Shown in pieces: positions 47,828 to 55,947 of a stretch of 64,000 nt of DNA. Position 1 is the stretch's first letter, and every line of letters starts with the position of its first letter. The stretch comes from Porphyrobacter sp. CACIAM 03H1 (GTDB lineage Bacteria > Pseudomonadota > Alphaproteobacteria > Sphingomonadales > Sphingomonadaceae), in NCBI RefSeq assembly GCF_002215495.1, contig NZ_CP021378.1:1922764-1986763 (forward strand), read 5' to 3'. Both the position numbers and the translations under genes were made by a program. The notes under the pieces are model-generated. The model ran no database searches and was not told the DNA's origin. It saw only the letters and a program-made list of their open reading frames with translations.

Positions 47828-49107
47828 CAGCGAATCTCCGCGCTGGAAAGGAGGGGAGCGTGGCGGCCGGTGAGCCGGTCGAGCCGGGCTCCCGCCAGAT
47901 GAAACCGACGCAGCAGATCGACGCGACGCGATCGAACATCGACCACGGCTTGCTGAGCTTGGCTCACCTCAAGAAAGGTGAAGGCGGTGCCGCCTCGCCG
48001 GAAACCGTCACGGACGAGAACCACCGCGCGTTCGGCGCTAGGCAGCACTTCACTATCGAGCCGCCCTATCTCAGTGAGGATCGCCGCGCGCTCCGCCACC
48101 AGCCGGTCAATCTCACGCGCGACTTGAACACGGATCACGGCGATTTCGGCCTCAGCCGCTTGGGCGTCGGCCTGGGCGCGAAGAACATTGCCCCGGTTGG
48201 CGGAGCGGCTGCCAAGTGGGATCGACCCCCCGACAACGAGCGCAACGTCATTACCGTCGCCGAAGTGACGCACTCCGACGCGAGCGGTCGGATTTCCGAC
48301 ATTCGCAGTCTCGGCTAGGCGAAGCCGCGCCCCGGCCGCGTCGCGCTCGGCCGCAAGCAAAGCGAGATCAGGGCTGGCTTCGGCTCGCGCCGCCGACGCG
48401 CCCGGCGTATCGAATGATGCGAGATCAAGCCGGAAGTCGGCAGTTCCGCCCCAATAGGCTGCCAGACCCGCCCTAGCGATCCGCGCCGTCTCGCGTGCTT
48501 GACCCAGCGCGATCCTGGCCTGCGCCACGGCGGTTCGCGCGCGTTCCCCGGCGAAAAGCGGGTCGAGCGCGCGTCCGACGCGACGATCAACCTCCGCCTC
48601 TACCCGCTGGGCTTCTGCAAGGCGCTGTTCAGCAATCGGAACCGCTGCCTCGGCAGCCAGCGCTTCGACCCATGCAGTCTGCACTTGAGCCAGCAGGTCC
48701 AGCATCCGCAGGCGGTTGCGTTCCGTAGCGACCCCAAGCTCGGAGCGCGCCGCACCGATACGTGCCTGCCGCTGCCCGCCGCGTTCCCACGTCCGCTCAT
48801 ACCAAGCGGTCGTCTGCGATCGGCCAATCGGCGAGTAAGGGCCGGTTCCCGCGAAATCCTCGACATCGACACCCACGACATCGCGGGGCCGCACGTCGGC
48901 CTGGGCGATTGCCGCCTCTGCCGCTCGCACCCGCGCGGCACTCGCTGCCACAACCGGATCGCCGCTGGCGACCCTGGAAAGGGCGTCGGATAAACTTAGT
49001 TCCTGCGCCGCTCCGATCGAAGGAGTGGACAGGGCAGCGAGCGCCGCGCTTATCGCAAGCGCGCGCCGCACGCGCGCTTGTGGGCGCGCAGAAAACGTAA
49101 ATGACAT
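47827..49107 (-). CDS. czcC: CzcC-type outer-membrane channel (TolC family)
   Basis: The 426-residue protein has a signal peptide (cleavage near GAAQE) and the repeated coiled-coil helices of TolC-like channels (LSLSDALSRVASGDPVVAA, AEQRLAEAQRVEAEVDRRV, SAERAVVLVRDGFRRGGTAFT). It is the exit duct of the czcCBA system. Its stop touches the czcB start. Confidence 0.9.
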
Positions 49108-49165
49108 GACAAGTCGGCCTCACGAGCAGGCGTGGCGAATGCCGCGCCTCAAGTGACGCGGCGGC

Positions 49166-49588
49166 TTAGGTGCGGATCGCGCTGCTCTTGGGAGGTCGTT
49201 CGGGACCGTGAGTTAGGAAGCCGGGCATTCGGCCATCGACTGCCGGCCGCCAAGGGGAATCCCCCGAGAACATCCAAGATGCCTCGTGCGATACCGGCGT
49301 GAACAGTCCCGAGCCGCTATCGACATGGTGGTGATTTCCGGTCCCTGGCTGATGGTCAGGAGCGTCGTCGCCATCGTCAGGGTGTGAGTCGTGGGTGTCG
49401 TGCTGATGGTCGTCCGCCTCAAACACGATCTTGCTGAACGCGAGATGCTCATGGTTGCCGGAAGCACTTGATTGATGCTGAATCTGATCGACCACATTTG
49501 CCATGCTGGCGCTGGAAAAGACCAGCATCAGCGCGACGCACAGCGTTGCGCAAAGTCTAAAGGCCAGATGTCCAGTCAATCTTGTCAC
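49166..49588 (-). CDS. His/Asp-rich exported protein in CzcI position
   Basis: From GTG 49588 (TTG 49594 or the frame from 49672 are alternatives) the protein has about 140 residues: a signal helix (FRLCATLCVALMLVFSSASM), then a very His/Asp-rich stretch (DDHQHDTHDSHPDDGDD, DHQPGTGNHHHVD). It sits directly upstream of czcC as CzcI does in other bacteria; a periplasmic metal-binding or regulatory role is likely, though sequence similarity to CzcI is weak. Confidence 0.7.
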   Translation of the reverse strand: MTRLTGHLAFRLCATLCVALMLVFSSASMANVVDQIQHQSSASGNHEHLAFSKIVFEADDHQHDTHDSHPDDGDDAPDHQPGTGNHHHVDSGSGLFTPVSHEASWMFSGDSPWRPAVDGRMPGFLTHGPERPPKSSAIRT

Positions 49589-49703
49589 GATCAACGAGCA
49601 TAGGCGGCCGGTAGGATAAGGCAAGGCTGCGCGACCGCCGCTGCGCCGGGCGCTCGCCGACCGCGCGCTCATCCGCCCAATTTCCGCGTGTTGCAGGACG
49701 AGT

Positions 49704-50693
49704 TCATATCGACTGCATCTCTATGGTGAGATGGCGCAGTTCATGGACCGGCTTGAGCCGTTCTTGAACAGCGGCGCGATCCACCGCGCCTAGTGCTACT
49801 ACGCTCACAATTCCAGCATGGGCGTCGGGGCTGACGCGCCAGACATGCAGGTCAGCAATTTGTGCATCGCCTGGAGCTTCAACCAGCTCGCGGATTTCCT
49901 CGGCGACATGCTCGTCAGTGCGATCAAGCAGCACCCACGCGGTCTCGCGCATCAGCGACCATGACCAGCGAGCAATCACGAGGGCGCCGACGATCCCCAT
50001 TACCGGATCGAGCCACACCCAACCCAAAAAGCGGCCCGAAAGGAGTGCGATGATCGCCAGCACCGACGTTAGTGCGTCGGCGAGGACATGGACATAGGCG
50101 GCGCGAAGATTGTTGTCCTGGCTGCGCATCCCCGCCACCGGATGGTCATGGTGATTGTTATGCGCATGGTCGTGGCGCCCGTGGTCGTGAGCGTGATGAC
50201 CGTGAGAATGGCCGTGCCCATGATCGTGAGAATGTGATCCCGCCAGTAGGAAGGCGCTGGCCACATTCACGGCGAGCCCGATAGCAGCCACGATCGTCGC
50301 CTCGGTGAACGCCACCGTCGTTGGCTGGAACAGCCGGACTACTGATTCGACGCCGATGCCGATCGCAATGACGGCGAGGACCAATGCCGAGGCGAACCCC
50401 GCCAAGTCTCCGACCTTGCCCGTTCCGAAGCTGAACCGGCGATCCGAGGCATGTCGCTTCGCATAGGAGTAGGCGATAGCCGCAACGCTCAATGCTCCGG
50501 CGTGTGTTGCCATGTGAAAGCCGTCCGCGAGGAGCGCCATCGAGCCTGTCAGATAGCCGGCGATGATTTCCCCGACCATCATTGTCGCCGTGAGCGCCAC
50601 CACCCAAAGCGTCCGACGCGCATTGGCGTCGTGTGACGCCCCGAGAAAGACGTGATCGTGGGTGAAGCGGTCTGCTTGAGAGGCGACGGTCAT
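49704..50693 (-). CDS. dmeF: DmeF-type CDF cation efflux protein
   Basis: The 329-residue protein has six membrane segments, LLADGFHMATHAGAL and VHVLADALTSVLAI as the metal-site helices of CDF proteins, and a long His-rich loop (about 153-185, many HDHGH repeats). The paired gene for a DmeR-like regulator directly upstream makes this the dmeRF Co/Ni-responsive unit. It exports cations from the cytoplasm to the periplasm, where CzcCBA can pick them up. Confidence 0.88.
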   Translation of the reverse strand: MTVASQADRFTHDHVFLGASHDANARRTLWVVALTATMMVGEIIAGYLTGSMALLADGFHMATHAGALSVAAIAYSYAKRHASDRRFSFGTGKVGDLAGFASALVLAVIAIGIGVESVVRLFQPTTVAFTEATIVAAIGLAVNVASAFLLAGSHSHDHGHGHSHGHHAHDHGRHDHAHNNHHDHPVAGMRSQDNNLRAAYVHVLADALTSVLAIIALLSGRFLGWVWLDPVMGIVGALVIARWSWSLMRETAWVLLDRTDEHVAEEIRELVEAPGDAQIADLHVWRVSPDAHAGIVSVVALGAVDRAAVQERLKPVHELRHLTIEMQSI

Positions 50694-50701
50694 TGGCGAG
50701 C

Positions 50702-50977
50702 CTATTTCGAGTAACGGCGAACGACGGTTTTCAATTCCTCCGCCGCGTGAAGGCGGTCGGCATCATTCAGCCCTGGCTTCGCAACATGCTGGTCGAGGTG
50801 CTCCGCAATGATCTCATCCAGGAGGCCATTCACCGCGCCGCGAACGGCTGCGACGAGGTGAAGAACCTCGCCACATGAAGCGCCACGCGCCAACCCTCGC
50901 TCGACTGCGCTAACTTGCCCAGCGATGCGACGCACACGCGCGATCAGCTCAGAGCAATTTTCTTGTGTATGGGCCAT
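50702..50977 (-). CDS. dmeR: DmeR/RcnR-type nickel/cobalt-responsive repressor (CsoR family)
   Basis: This 91-residue helical protein has the exact Ni/Co ligand set of RcnR: His3, Cys35, His60 and His64 (MAHTQ; ARGASCGEV; IIAEHLDQHV). It has no separate helix-turn-helix and binds DNA as a tetramer through basic surfaces. It is 8 bases from dmeF and first in the metal cluster, so it probably controls itself and dmeF, and perhaps the whole leftward run. Confidence 0.9.
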   Translation of the reverse strand: MAHTQENCSELIARVRRIAGQVSAVERGLARGASCGEVLHLVAAVRGAVNGLLDEIIAEHLDQHVAKPGLNDADRLHAAEELKTVVRRYSK

Positions 50978-50980
50978 AGC

Positions 50981-51000
50981 ATAACCCCCTAGCCTATAGG
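50981..51000 (-). promoter_or_regulatory. Candidate DmeR operator with C/G tract
   Basis: ATAACCCCCTAGCCTATAGG lies 4 bases before the dmeR start. A C/G tract flanked by AT-rich inverted bases (ATA, TATAGG) is the kind of site bound by RcnR/DmeR proteins. The AGGGGG on the coding strand also fits as the ribosome binding site of dmeR, so the two uses overlap. Confidence 0.45.
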
Positions 51001-51104
51001 ATTGGCAAGCGCCAGTCTGCTCCGAGCATCCCGAGAACGTGCCAGGCTGCCGGCGAAGCGCAAGCGACGCGCGACGGCGGTGATTGCGCGCTCGCTTCGG
51101 CGTT

Positions 51105-51170
51105 TGGCGGCGCTAGGGTAGTAGGAACGGCGAGATGTATTCGTTATGCTTATCCTGCGCGGGGCGCCAA
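51105..51170 (+). repeat. Right copy of 66-bp direct repeat; probable ICE/chromosome boundary
   Basis: This copy matches 40341-40406 (53 of 66 bases identical, no gaps), with the shared core TTATCCTGCGCGGGG at 51150-51164. Left of it are metal-resistance and transfer genes; right of it are housekeeping genes. It is followed at once by a strong hairpin belonging to the chromosomal side. Confidence 0.65.
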
Positions 51171-51171
51171 C

Positions 51172-51203
51172 AACGCCCGCTCCTCGGTCGAGGGGCGGGC
51201 GTT
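51172..51203. terminator. 14-bp hairpin at the end of the metallopeptidase gene
   Basis: AACGCCCGCTCCTC (51172-51185) pairs with GAGGGGCGGGCGTT (51190-51203), 13 of 14 positions, around a GGTC loop. It lies 30 bases beyond the stop of the leftward gene at 51234. A T tract is missing, so it may be a terminator or a transcript-stabilising structure. Confidence 0.5.
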
Positions 51204-51233
51204 GTCGGTTCCGGCAAGTGATTCGCGCCGCTC

Positions 51234-51623
51234 TCAGTCGCCGACGCTGTCCTCGAGCGCGTGCATGTCATCATCCGAGAGGCCGAAATGGTGGCCCGCC
51301 TCGTGGATCACGACATGGCGCACCAGTTCGGCAAAGCCGACGCCGGTTTCCTCCATCTCGGCCAGCAGCGGCTCGCGGAACAGGGTGATGACGGGCGGGA
51401 GGCCCTCGCTGTCCCATTGCGATCTTTCGGTCAGGGCGACGCCTTCATAAAGGCCGGTGAGCTCGTAGGGATCCTCGATCCCGAGCGAATCGAGCTGTTC
51501 GTCGCTCGCGAACTGCTCCACCCGCAGCACCACGCCCTCCAGCTCGCGGCGGAAAACCTCGGGCAACCGCGCCAGCACGGCGCGCGCTGCGGCTTCGAAA
51601 TCGGCGGCGGAGGGATATCGCAA
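51234..51623 (-). CDS. Zincin-like metallopeptidase family protein
   Basis: The 129-residue protein has the motif VIHEAGHHFGLSDDDMHALE: the HExxH zinc site is His107-Glu108...His111, with Asp residues completing the site. This small minimal-zincin family is near universal in alphaproteobacteria; its substrate is unknown. It is divergent from folE and is the first chromosomal gene right of the ICE boundary. Confidence 0.87.
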   Translation of the reverse strand: MRYPSAADFEAAARAVLARLPEVFRRELEGVVLRVEQFASDEQLDSLGIEDPYELTGLYEGVALTERSQWDSEGLPPVITLFREPLLAEMEETGVGFAELVRHVVIHEAGHHFGLSDDDMHALEDSVGD

Positions 51624-51795
51624 GGTGCTCGCCTTTCTGCGGTCCGGGGGATGATTTGCGCGAATTATCTATTACATCACCCCATGTGGGGACGCATCCG
51701 TCCGGTGCAATCGGCGTATCTTCGAAGGAACGCCTCGCGCGGTCGATGGTTGACGTCACTCGGGATCGACAGGCGAGGGGGCTCCGGCAGAGCCG

Positions 51796-52446
51796 ATGAG
51801 TGAGAAAGACGACAGACACATGAACTACATTTCCGCCCACGATCACGACGACGAATTCGATCCCGAGAACCCGCTGGGCAAGCCCGAGGTGCCGGAGAAC
51901 GTGCAGGAGGCGATCCGCACGCTGATCGCATGGGCGGGCGATGATCCCTCGCGCGAGGGCCTGCTCGACACCCCCAAGCGTGTGGGGCGCGCGTGGCTGG
52001 AGTACTGCGAAGGCTACAAGGAGGATCCTGCGGTCCACCTGACCCGCCAGTTTTCCGAAGTGGGCGGCTATGACGAGATCGTGCTGCTGAAGGACATCCC
52101 CTTCCAGTCGCATTGCGAGCACCACATGGCGCCGATCATCGGCAAGGCGGCGATCGCCTATCTGCCGCGCAACAAGGTCGTGGGCATCTCCAAGCTCGCG
52201 CGCGTTTTGCACGGCTATGCCCGCCGGTTGCAGATCCAGGAGCGGCTGACCGCCGAGGTCGCGCAGTGCATCTGGGATCATCTCGAACCGCACGGCGTGG
52301 CGGTGGTGATCGAGGCCCAGCACGGCTGCATGACCGGGCGCGGGGTGAAGACCCCGGGCGTGGGCATGATCACCAGCCGGATTCTCGGCTGCTTCCTCGA
52401 GGATGATCGCAGCCGCAAGGAAGTGATGAGCCTTATGGGCTACTGA
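51796..52446 (+). CDS. folE: GTP cyclohydrolase I
   Basis: The 216-residue protein contains FQSHCEHHMAPIIGKAAIAY with zinc ligands Cys107 and His110, and QHGCMTGRGVKTPG with Cys178, the third ligand. It converts GTP to dihydroneopterin triphosphate, the first step of folate synthesis. The N-terminus is slightly long; an internal ATG at 51820 (MNYISAH) is an alternative start. It is a single gene with its promoter in the 172-base gap from the metallopeptidase. Confidence 0.95.
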   Translation: MSEKDDRHMNYISAHDHDDEFDPENPLGKPEVPENVQEAIRTLIAWAGDDPSREGLLDTPKRVGRAWLEYCEGYKEDPAVHLTRQFSEVGGYDEIVLLKDIPFQSHCEHHMAPIIGKAAIAYLPRNKVVGISKLARVLHGYARRLQIQERLTAEVAQCIWDHLEPHGVAVVIEAQHGCMTGRGVKTPGVGMITSRILGCFLEDDRSRKEVMSLMGY

Positions 52447-52598
52447 CGCCGATATCTGCAGATATTCGGGAATCAGATTTTTCACTTGCCTGTGTCGGTT
52501 TTGCATCATCCCGCACTTGGATTCGTGGACGAGTGTTGTTATTCTGTCTCCCGACCCGGCATCCATAGACCGGGATGGGATGATGCAGGAGAACATCC

Positions 52599-53048
52599 AT
52601 GAATTATCGCGTTGTTGCAGGCCTTGCGCTGTGCGCCGCTCTCGTGTCGCCCGCTGCGGCGCTGGAGCATGAAGTCGTGATAGACCACGTCGCCGGCCCG
52701 ATCGCGGCCGATTACAAGGGTTCGGTGACCGTCGAGACCACCCAGGTCGGCACTGCCGGCGTGGCGGGCCGTCCGAGCACGCTCGCCTGCCAGTGGTCCG
52801 CCACGCTCAATGTCGAGCGCGTCGCCAAGGTCGGAGAGGGGCTGCGCTCGCGCCGCGCCATGACCCAGGAAGACGTCGCCAGCGGCCGCAAGCCCGGCTG
52901 GTGCGAAACCAATGCCAAGGCCATCGACCGTCTCGTCGACGCCCGCCGCGAAACCTTCCGCGGCGCGATGCTCGCGCTGGTCGAACAGGATCGCGCGGCG
53001 ATCCTCGCCGAGGCCGAGAGCAACGCCGACGGCAGCCGCGGCGGCTGA
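52599..53048 (+). CDS. Hypothetical exported protein
   Basis: The 149-residue protein begins with a clean signal peptide (VVAGLALCAALVSPAAA, cleavage near residue 22). The mature part has two cysteines (STLACQWSA and KPGWCETNA) that could form a disulphide and a helical end. I do not recognise the family. It is a single gene with a strong terminator at its 3' side. Confidence 0.75.
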   Translation: MNYRVVAGLALCAALVSPAAALEHEVVIDHVAGPIAADYKGSVTVETTQVGTAGVAGRPSTLACQWSATLNVERVAKVGEGLRSRRAMTQEDVASGRKPGWCETNAKAIDRLVDARRETFRGAMLALVEQDRAAILAEAESNADGSRGG

Positions 53049-53073
53049 TCGCCACCTCAGGGTCGCAGGATTG

Positions 53074-53104
53074 GGGGCGCTTCCGGTCGGAGGCGCCCCT
53101 TTTT
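53074..53104 (+). terminator. Rho-independent terminator
   Basis: GGGGCGC (53074-53080) pairs with GCGCCCC (53093-53099), followed by five T residues (53100-53104). It ends the transcript of the exported-protein gene. Confidence 0.85.
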
Positions 53105-53180
53105 CGTGTTTGCGATCAGCGCAGAAGCGGCATAGCCTGCGGACGCTGTATCCCTAGCGGTCTGCCAAAGGAGATTGCCT

Positions 53181-53681
53181 ATGTCGTCCCTGTCTGCTTC
53201 CCGCCTGCTGTTCGCCGCCGCGCTCGCCGCCAGCCTCGCCGCCTGTTCGGGAGAGGGTGCCACCGGAGACGCCGCGACCGCCGCCAAGGATGCGCCGCCG
53301 GTGCTCAAGGAGCGGCACGACAATTTCGAGGCGATCGGCGATGCCTTCAAGGCGGTGCGCGGCGAGCTCGACAAGGACACGCCCGATTTCGCGCTGATCG
53401 CGGCCAAGGCCACCGACATCAACACCCGCGCGCAGAAGATCGAGAGCCACTTCCCCGCCGGCACCGCCCGCGAGGACGGTTACGACACCGAGGCGCTTGC
53501 GACGATCTGGCAGAAGCCCGAGGAGTTCAAGGCCGCCCAACAAAAGCTCGTCGACGAGAGCGCCAAGCTCGCCAGCCTGGCCGGGGGCGGCGACAAGGCG
53601 GCGGTCGGCGCGCAGGCGATGGCGATGGGCGGGGCCTGCAAGGGCTGCCACGACCAGTTCCGGTACGACGACAAGAAGTAG
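53181..53681 (+). CDS. Cytochrome c' family protein
   Basis: From ATG 53181 (AAAGGAGA upstream) the product is 166 residues with a lipobox-like LAACS (Cys22) signal. A four-helix body follows, and a single haem motif GACKGCHDQFR (Cys153, Cys156, His157) lies near the C-terminus, the hallmark of cytochrome c'. It is periplasmic or membrane-attached. The next gene, a cytochrome b561, is six bases downstream; the pair probably works as an electron-transfer unit. Confidence 0.88.
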   Translation: MSSLSASRLLFAAALAASLAACSGEGATGDAATAAKDAPPVLKERHDNFEAIGDAFKAVRGELDKDTPDFALIAAKATDINTRAQKIESHFPAGTAREDGYDTEALATIWQKPEEFKAAQQKLVDESAKLASLAGGGDKAAVGAQAMAMGGACKGCHDQFRYDDKK

Positions 53682-53687
53682 GCCGGC

Positions 53688-54377
53688 ATGAGCGATCCGG
53701 CGGGCGAATCGCCCCTGCGGGTGCGTGACGTGACGGTGTGGGACCCGTTCCTGCGCCTCACCCACTGGAGCTTTCCGCTGCTGGTCCCGGCCTTGTGGTG
53801 GACGGCGGAAAACTCGCGTTGGGCGTTGCACAAGCGGCTCGGGCTGGTGCTGCTCGGGCTGCTCGTGTTCCGGGTGCTGTGGGGCTTTGTCGGGCCCGAG
53901 ACGGCGCGCTTCGGGCAATTTGTGAAGGGCCCGCGAGCGGTGCTCGCCTATCTGCGGGGCGACCGGGCGCAAGGGCCGGCCATCGGCCATTCGCCGCTCG
54001 GCGGGTGGAGCACCCTCGCGCTGCTGGGCGCGATGCTGTTCCAGGTGAGCCTCGGCCTGTTCGCGGGCGATCCCTATGACGGGATGACCGGGCCCTTGAA
54101 TCCGCTGATCGGCGTGGCGCTCGCCGACACGATCACCGAGATCCACGAGACCTTCTTCTGGGTCGTGGCCGGGCTGATCGGCCTCCATCTGGCGGCGATC
54201 AGCTTCTATGCGGTGCGCGGCGATGATCTGCTGAGCCCGATGGTGGGCGGCAGCCGTCCGCCGATGGGCGGGGTCGAGGGTATCGGGCCGACGTCCTGGG
54301 GCAGGGGCTTGCTGGCGGTGGGGCTGGCGGCGGCGCTGGCGCTGTGGGTCGCGTTCGGGGTGCCGCCGCTGACGTGA
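53688..54377 (+). CDS. Cytochrome b561-family membrane protein
   Basis: This 229-residue protein has five predicted membrane segments. Candidate haem-ligand histidines are in RLTHWSFPL, ALHKRLGLVLLG, EIHETFFWVVAG and GLHLAAISFY, as in Ni-Fe hydrogenase/b561 type cytochromes. It would exchange electrons between quinone and the cytochrome c' encoded just upstream. About 20 residues precede the first helix. Confidence 0.88.
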   Translation: MSDPAGESPLRVRDVTVWDPFLRLTHWSFPLLVPALWWTAENSRWALHKRLGLVLLGLLVFRVLWGFVGPETARFGQFVKGPRAVLAYLRGDRAQGPAIGHSPLGGWSTLALLGAMLFQVSLGLFAGDPYDGMTGPLNPLIGVALADTITEIHETFFWVVAGLIGLHLAAISFYAVRGDDLLSPMVGGSRPPMGGVEGIGPTSWGRGLLAVGLAAALALWVAFGVPPLT

Positions 54378-54493
54378 GCCTTTCGTTGCGCATCACCGAC
54401 GAAAGTCCGCCGGGCGCGCCTGCGTGACCTTAGCGAATGTGACAGATTAAAGCAGTTTGTAGTAGAACGTTCACGCAATCGTAACATTGCGGC

Positions 54494-55225
54494 ATGGCAA
54501 CCATATTCCCCCCGCGCGATGCCGCGCATTCCGCTGCGGGTGTGCCCCGCTTGTCGCGTACCGGTATCATGAGCACCCTGCTGGCGTTCTGGGCGGTGCT
54601 GATCGGGGCGAGCGTGGTTCAGGATGCGATGGCGGCCCTGGGGCTGCTTGGCGACCGCGTCTGGATGCTCGACGTCGAGGTGGAGACGGGCATCTATACC
54701 TGGTTCTCCACCCTGCTGCTGGCGGGCGCGGCACTTGTCTGCGGCGTGGTTGCGCTGGAAAAGCAGGCCGCGGGCGACCGGCTGCGGTTTCACTGGGCTC
54801 TGCTCGCCGCGATCTTTCTCGCCCTGTCGGCGGATGAGGCCTGTTCGGTCCACGAGGCGCTTTCGGGGCGCCTGACAGCCGGGCTCGGCACCAGCGGGTT
54901 GCTGCACTTCGCCTGGGTGATCCCCGCAATGTTCGCCTGTGCGGCGGGGCTGTTGTTGTTCATCCCCTTCATCCAGTCATTCCCGCCCCGGCTGCGGACA
55001 TGGCTGCTGGTTTCCGCAGCCGCCTTCCTGACGGGTGCGATCGGAATGGAGATGGCGGCGGGCGCGATCGGTGCGGGTTCGGAGGAGGTCCTGCGCAGCG
55101 GCGCCTATCGCCTGCTCGCCAACCTCGAGGAGGCGCTCGAAGGGGGCGCCGTGATCCTGTTCATTGCGGTCATTCTGGCCGACCGCGCGGCCCGGCCGGA
55201 GGCGATCCGCCTGCGCTTTGTCTGA
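54494..55225 (+). CDS. Hypothetical membrane protein
   Basis: This 243-residue protein has about six membrane segments and an acidic motif LSADEACSVHEALSG between the third and fourth. I know this D-E-A-x-x-x-H-E pattern from unassigned bacterial membrane proteins; the His/Glu residues could bind metal, but function is unknown. Another ATG at 54569 would remove the first 25 residues. It is a single gene, with an AT-rich promoter region at 54435-54490. Confidence 0.7.
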   Translation: MATIFPPRDAAHSAAGVPRLSRTGIMSTLLAFWAVLIGASVVQDAMAALGLLGDRVWMLDVEVETGIYTWFSTLLLAGAALVCGVVALEKQAAGDRLRFHWALLAAIFLALSADEACSVHEALSGRLTAGLGTSGLLHFAWVIPAMFACAAGLLLFIPFIQSFPPRLRTWLLVSAAAFLTGAIGMEMAAGAIGAGSEEVLRSGAYRLLANLEEALEGGAVILFIAVILADRAARPEAIRLRFV

Positions 55226-55240
55226 AGCGCCCTCCGGGAT

Positions 55241-55269
55241 GCCTCCCCGCTGCCGGGCAACGGGGAGGC
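55241..55269. terminator. Convergent hairpin between membrane protein and peroxiredoxin genes
   Basis: GCCTCCCCG (55241-55249) pairs exactly with CGGGGAGGC (55261-55269). The two flanking genes converge here, so it probably serves both directions although T tracts are weak. Confidence 0.6.
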
Positions 55270-55278
55270 TCTGCCGGT

Positions 55279-55758
55279 TCAGAGCTGGCCGAGCAGGTGG
55301 TCGGCGCTCGAAACCTTGAAGTCGCCCGGTTCCTCGACGTTGAGCTGTTCGACGACGCCGTCGTTGATCACCATCGAGAAGCGCTGGCCGCGCGTGCCCA
55401 TGCCGAAGCCCGAGCCGTCCATGGTGAGGCCGATCGCCTTGACGAATTCGGCATTGCCGTCGGCCAGCATGGTGATGTCGTCGGAGCCCTGCGCCTTGTT
55501 CCACGCGCCCATCACGAAGGCATCGTTGACCGCGGTGCCGACGATCTCGTCGACGCCCTTGGCCTTGAGGTCGCCCGCTTTCTCGACGAAGCCGGGCAGG
55601 TGCTTGGCCGAGCAGGTCGGGGTGAAGGCCCCGGGGACCGAGAACAGCGCGATCTTCTTGCCGGCGAAATATTCGGAGGACTTCACGGCCTGCGGGCCTT
55701 CCGGGGTGGCCTTGACCAGCGTGACTTCGGGGATCTTGTCGCCAACGGAAATCGTCAT
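55279..55758 (-). CDS. Peroxiredoxin (Prx5 type)
   Basis: From ATG 55758 the product is 159 residues: VGDKIPEVTL, then VPGAFTPTCSAKHLPGF with peroxidatic Cys49, and RFSMVINDGVVEQL. These are Prx5/atypical two-cysteine features. It reduces peroxides with glutathione or glutaredoxin. The frame is open upstream to 55836, but that part is shared with the ahcY control region and looks non-coding. Confidence 0.92.
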   Translation of the reverse strand: MTISVGDKIPEVTLVKATPEGPQAVKSSEYFAGKKIALFSVPGAFTPTCSAKHLPGFVEKAGDLKAKGVDEIVGTAVNDAFVMGAWNKAQGSDDITMLADGNAEFVKAIGLTMDGSGFGMGTRGQRFSMVINDGVVEQLNVEEPGDFKVSSADHLLGQL

Positions 55759-55834
55759 TTGGGGTGCATCCTTGCCTGTGCGGGAATTGTCCGGGCTCTC
55801 TAGCCCGCACTTGGCCGGGGGGCAACAAATAGAC

Positions 55835-55854
55835 ATATAAAGATAAGTTTATAT
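55835..55854. promoter_or_regulatory. Palindromic operator candidate upstream of ahcY
   Basis: ATATAAA (55835-55841) and TTTATAT (55848-55854) form perfect arms of a 20-base, AT-rich palindrome in GC-rich DNA, about 94 bases before ahcY. The form resembles sites I recall for SAM-cycle regulators of the ArsR family (SahR/SamR type) before methionine-cycle genes; this identification is inference. It could also be a core promoter element for ahcY or the peroxiredoxin gene. Confidence 0.5.
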
Positions 55855-55947
55855 TTGCCTCCGGGGCTGCGGACCGCTAGGGGGCAAGGCGCAAAAGCAG
55901 AACCCCCGCCGTCGCGGGTGCGTATCTGTGCATAGGAGACATAGAAG

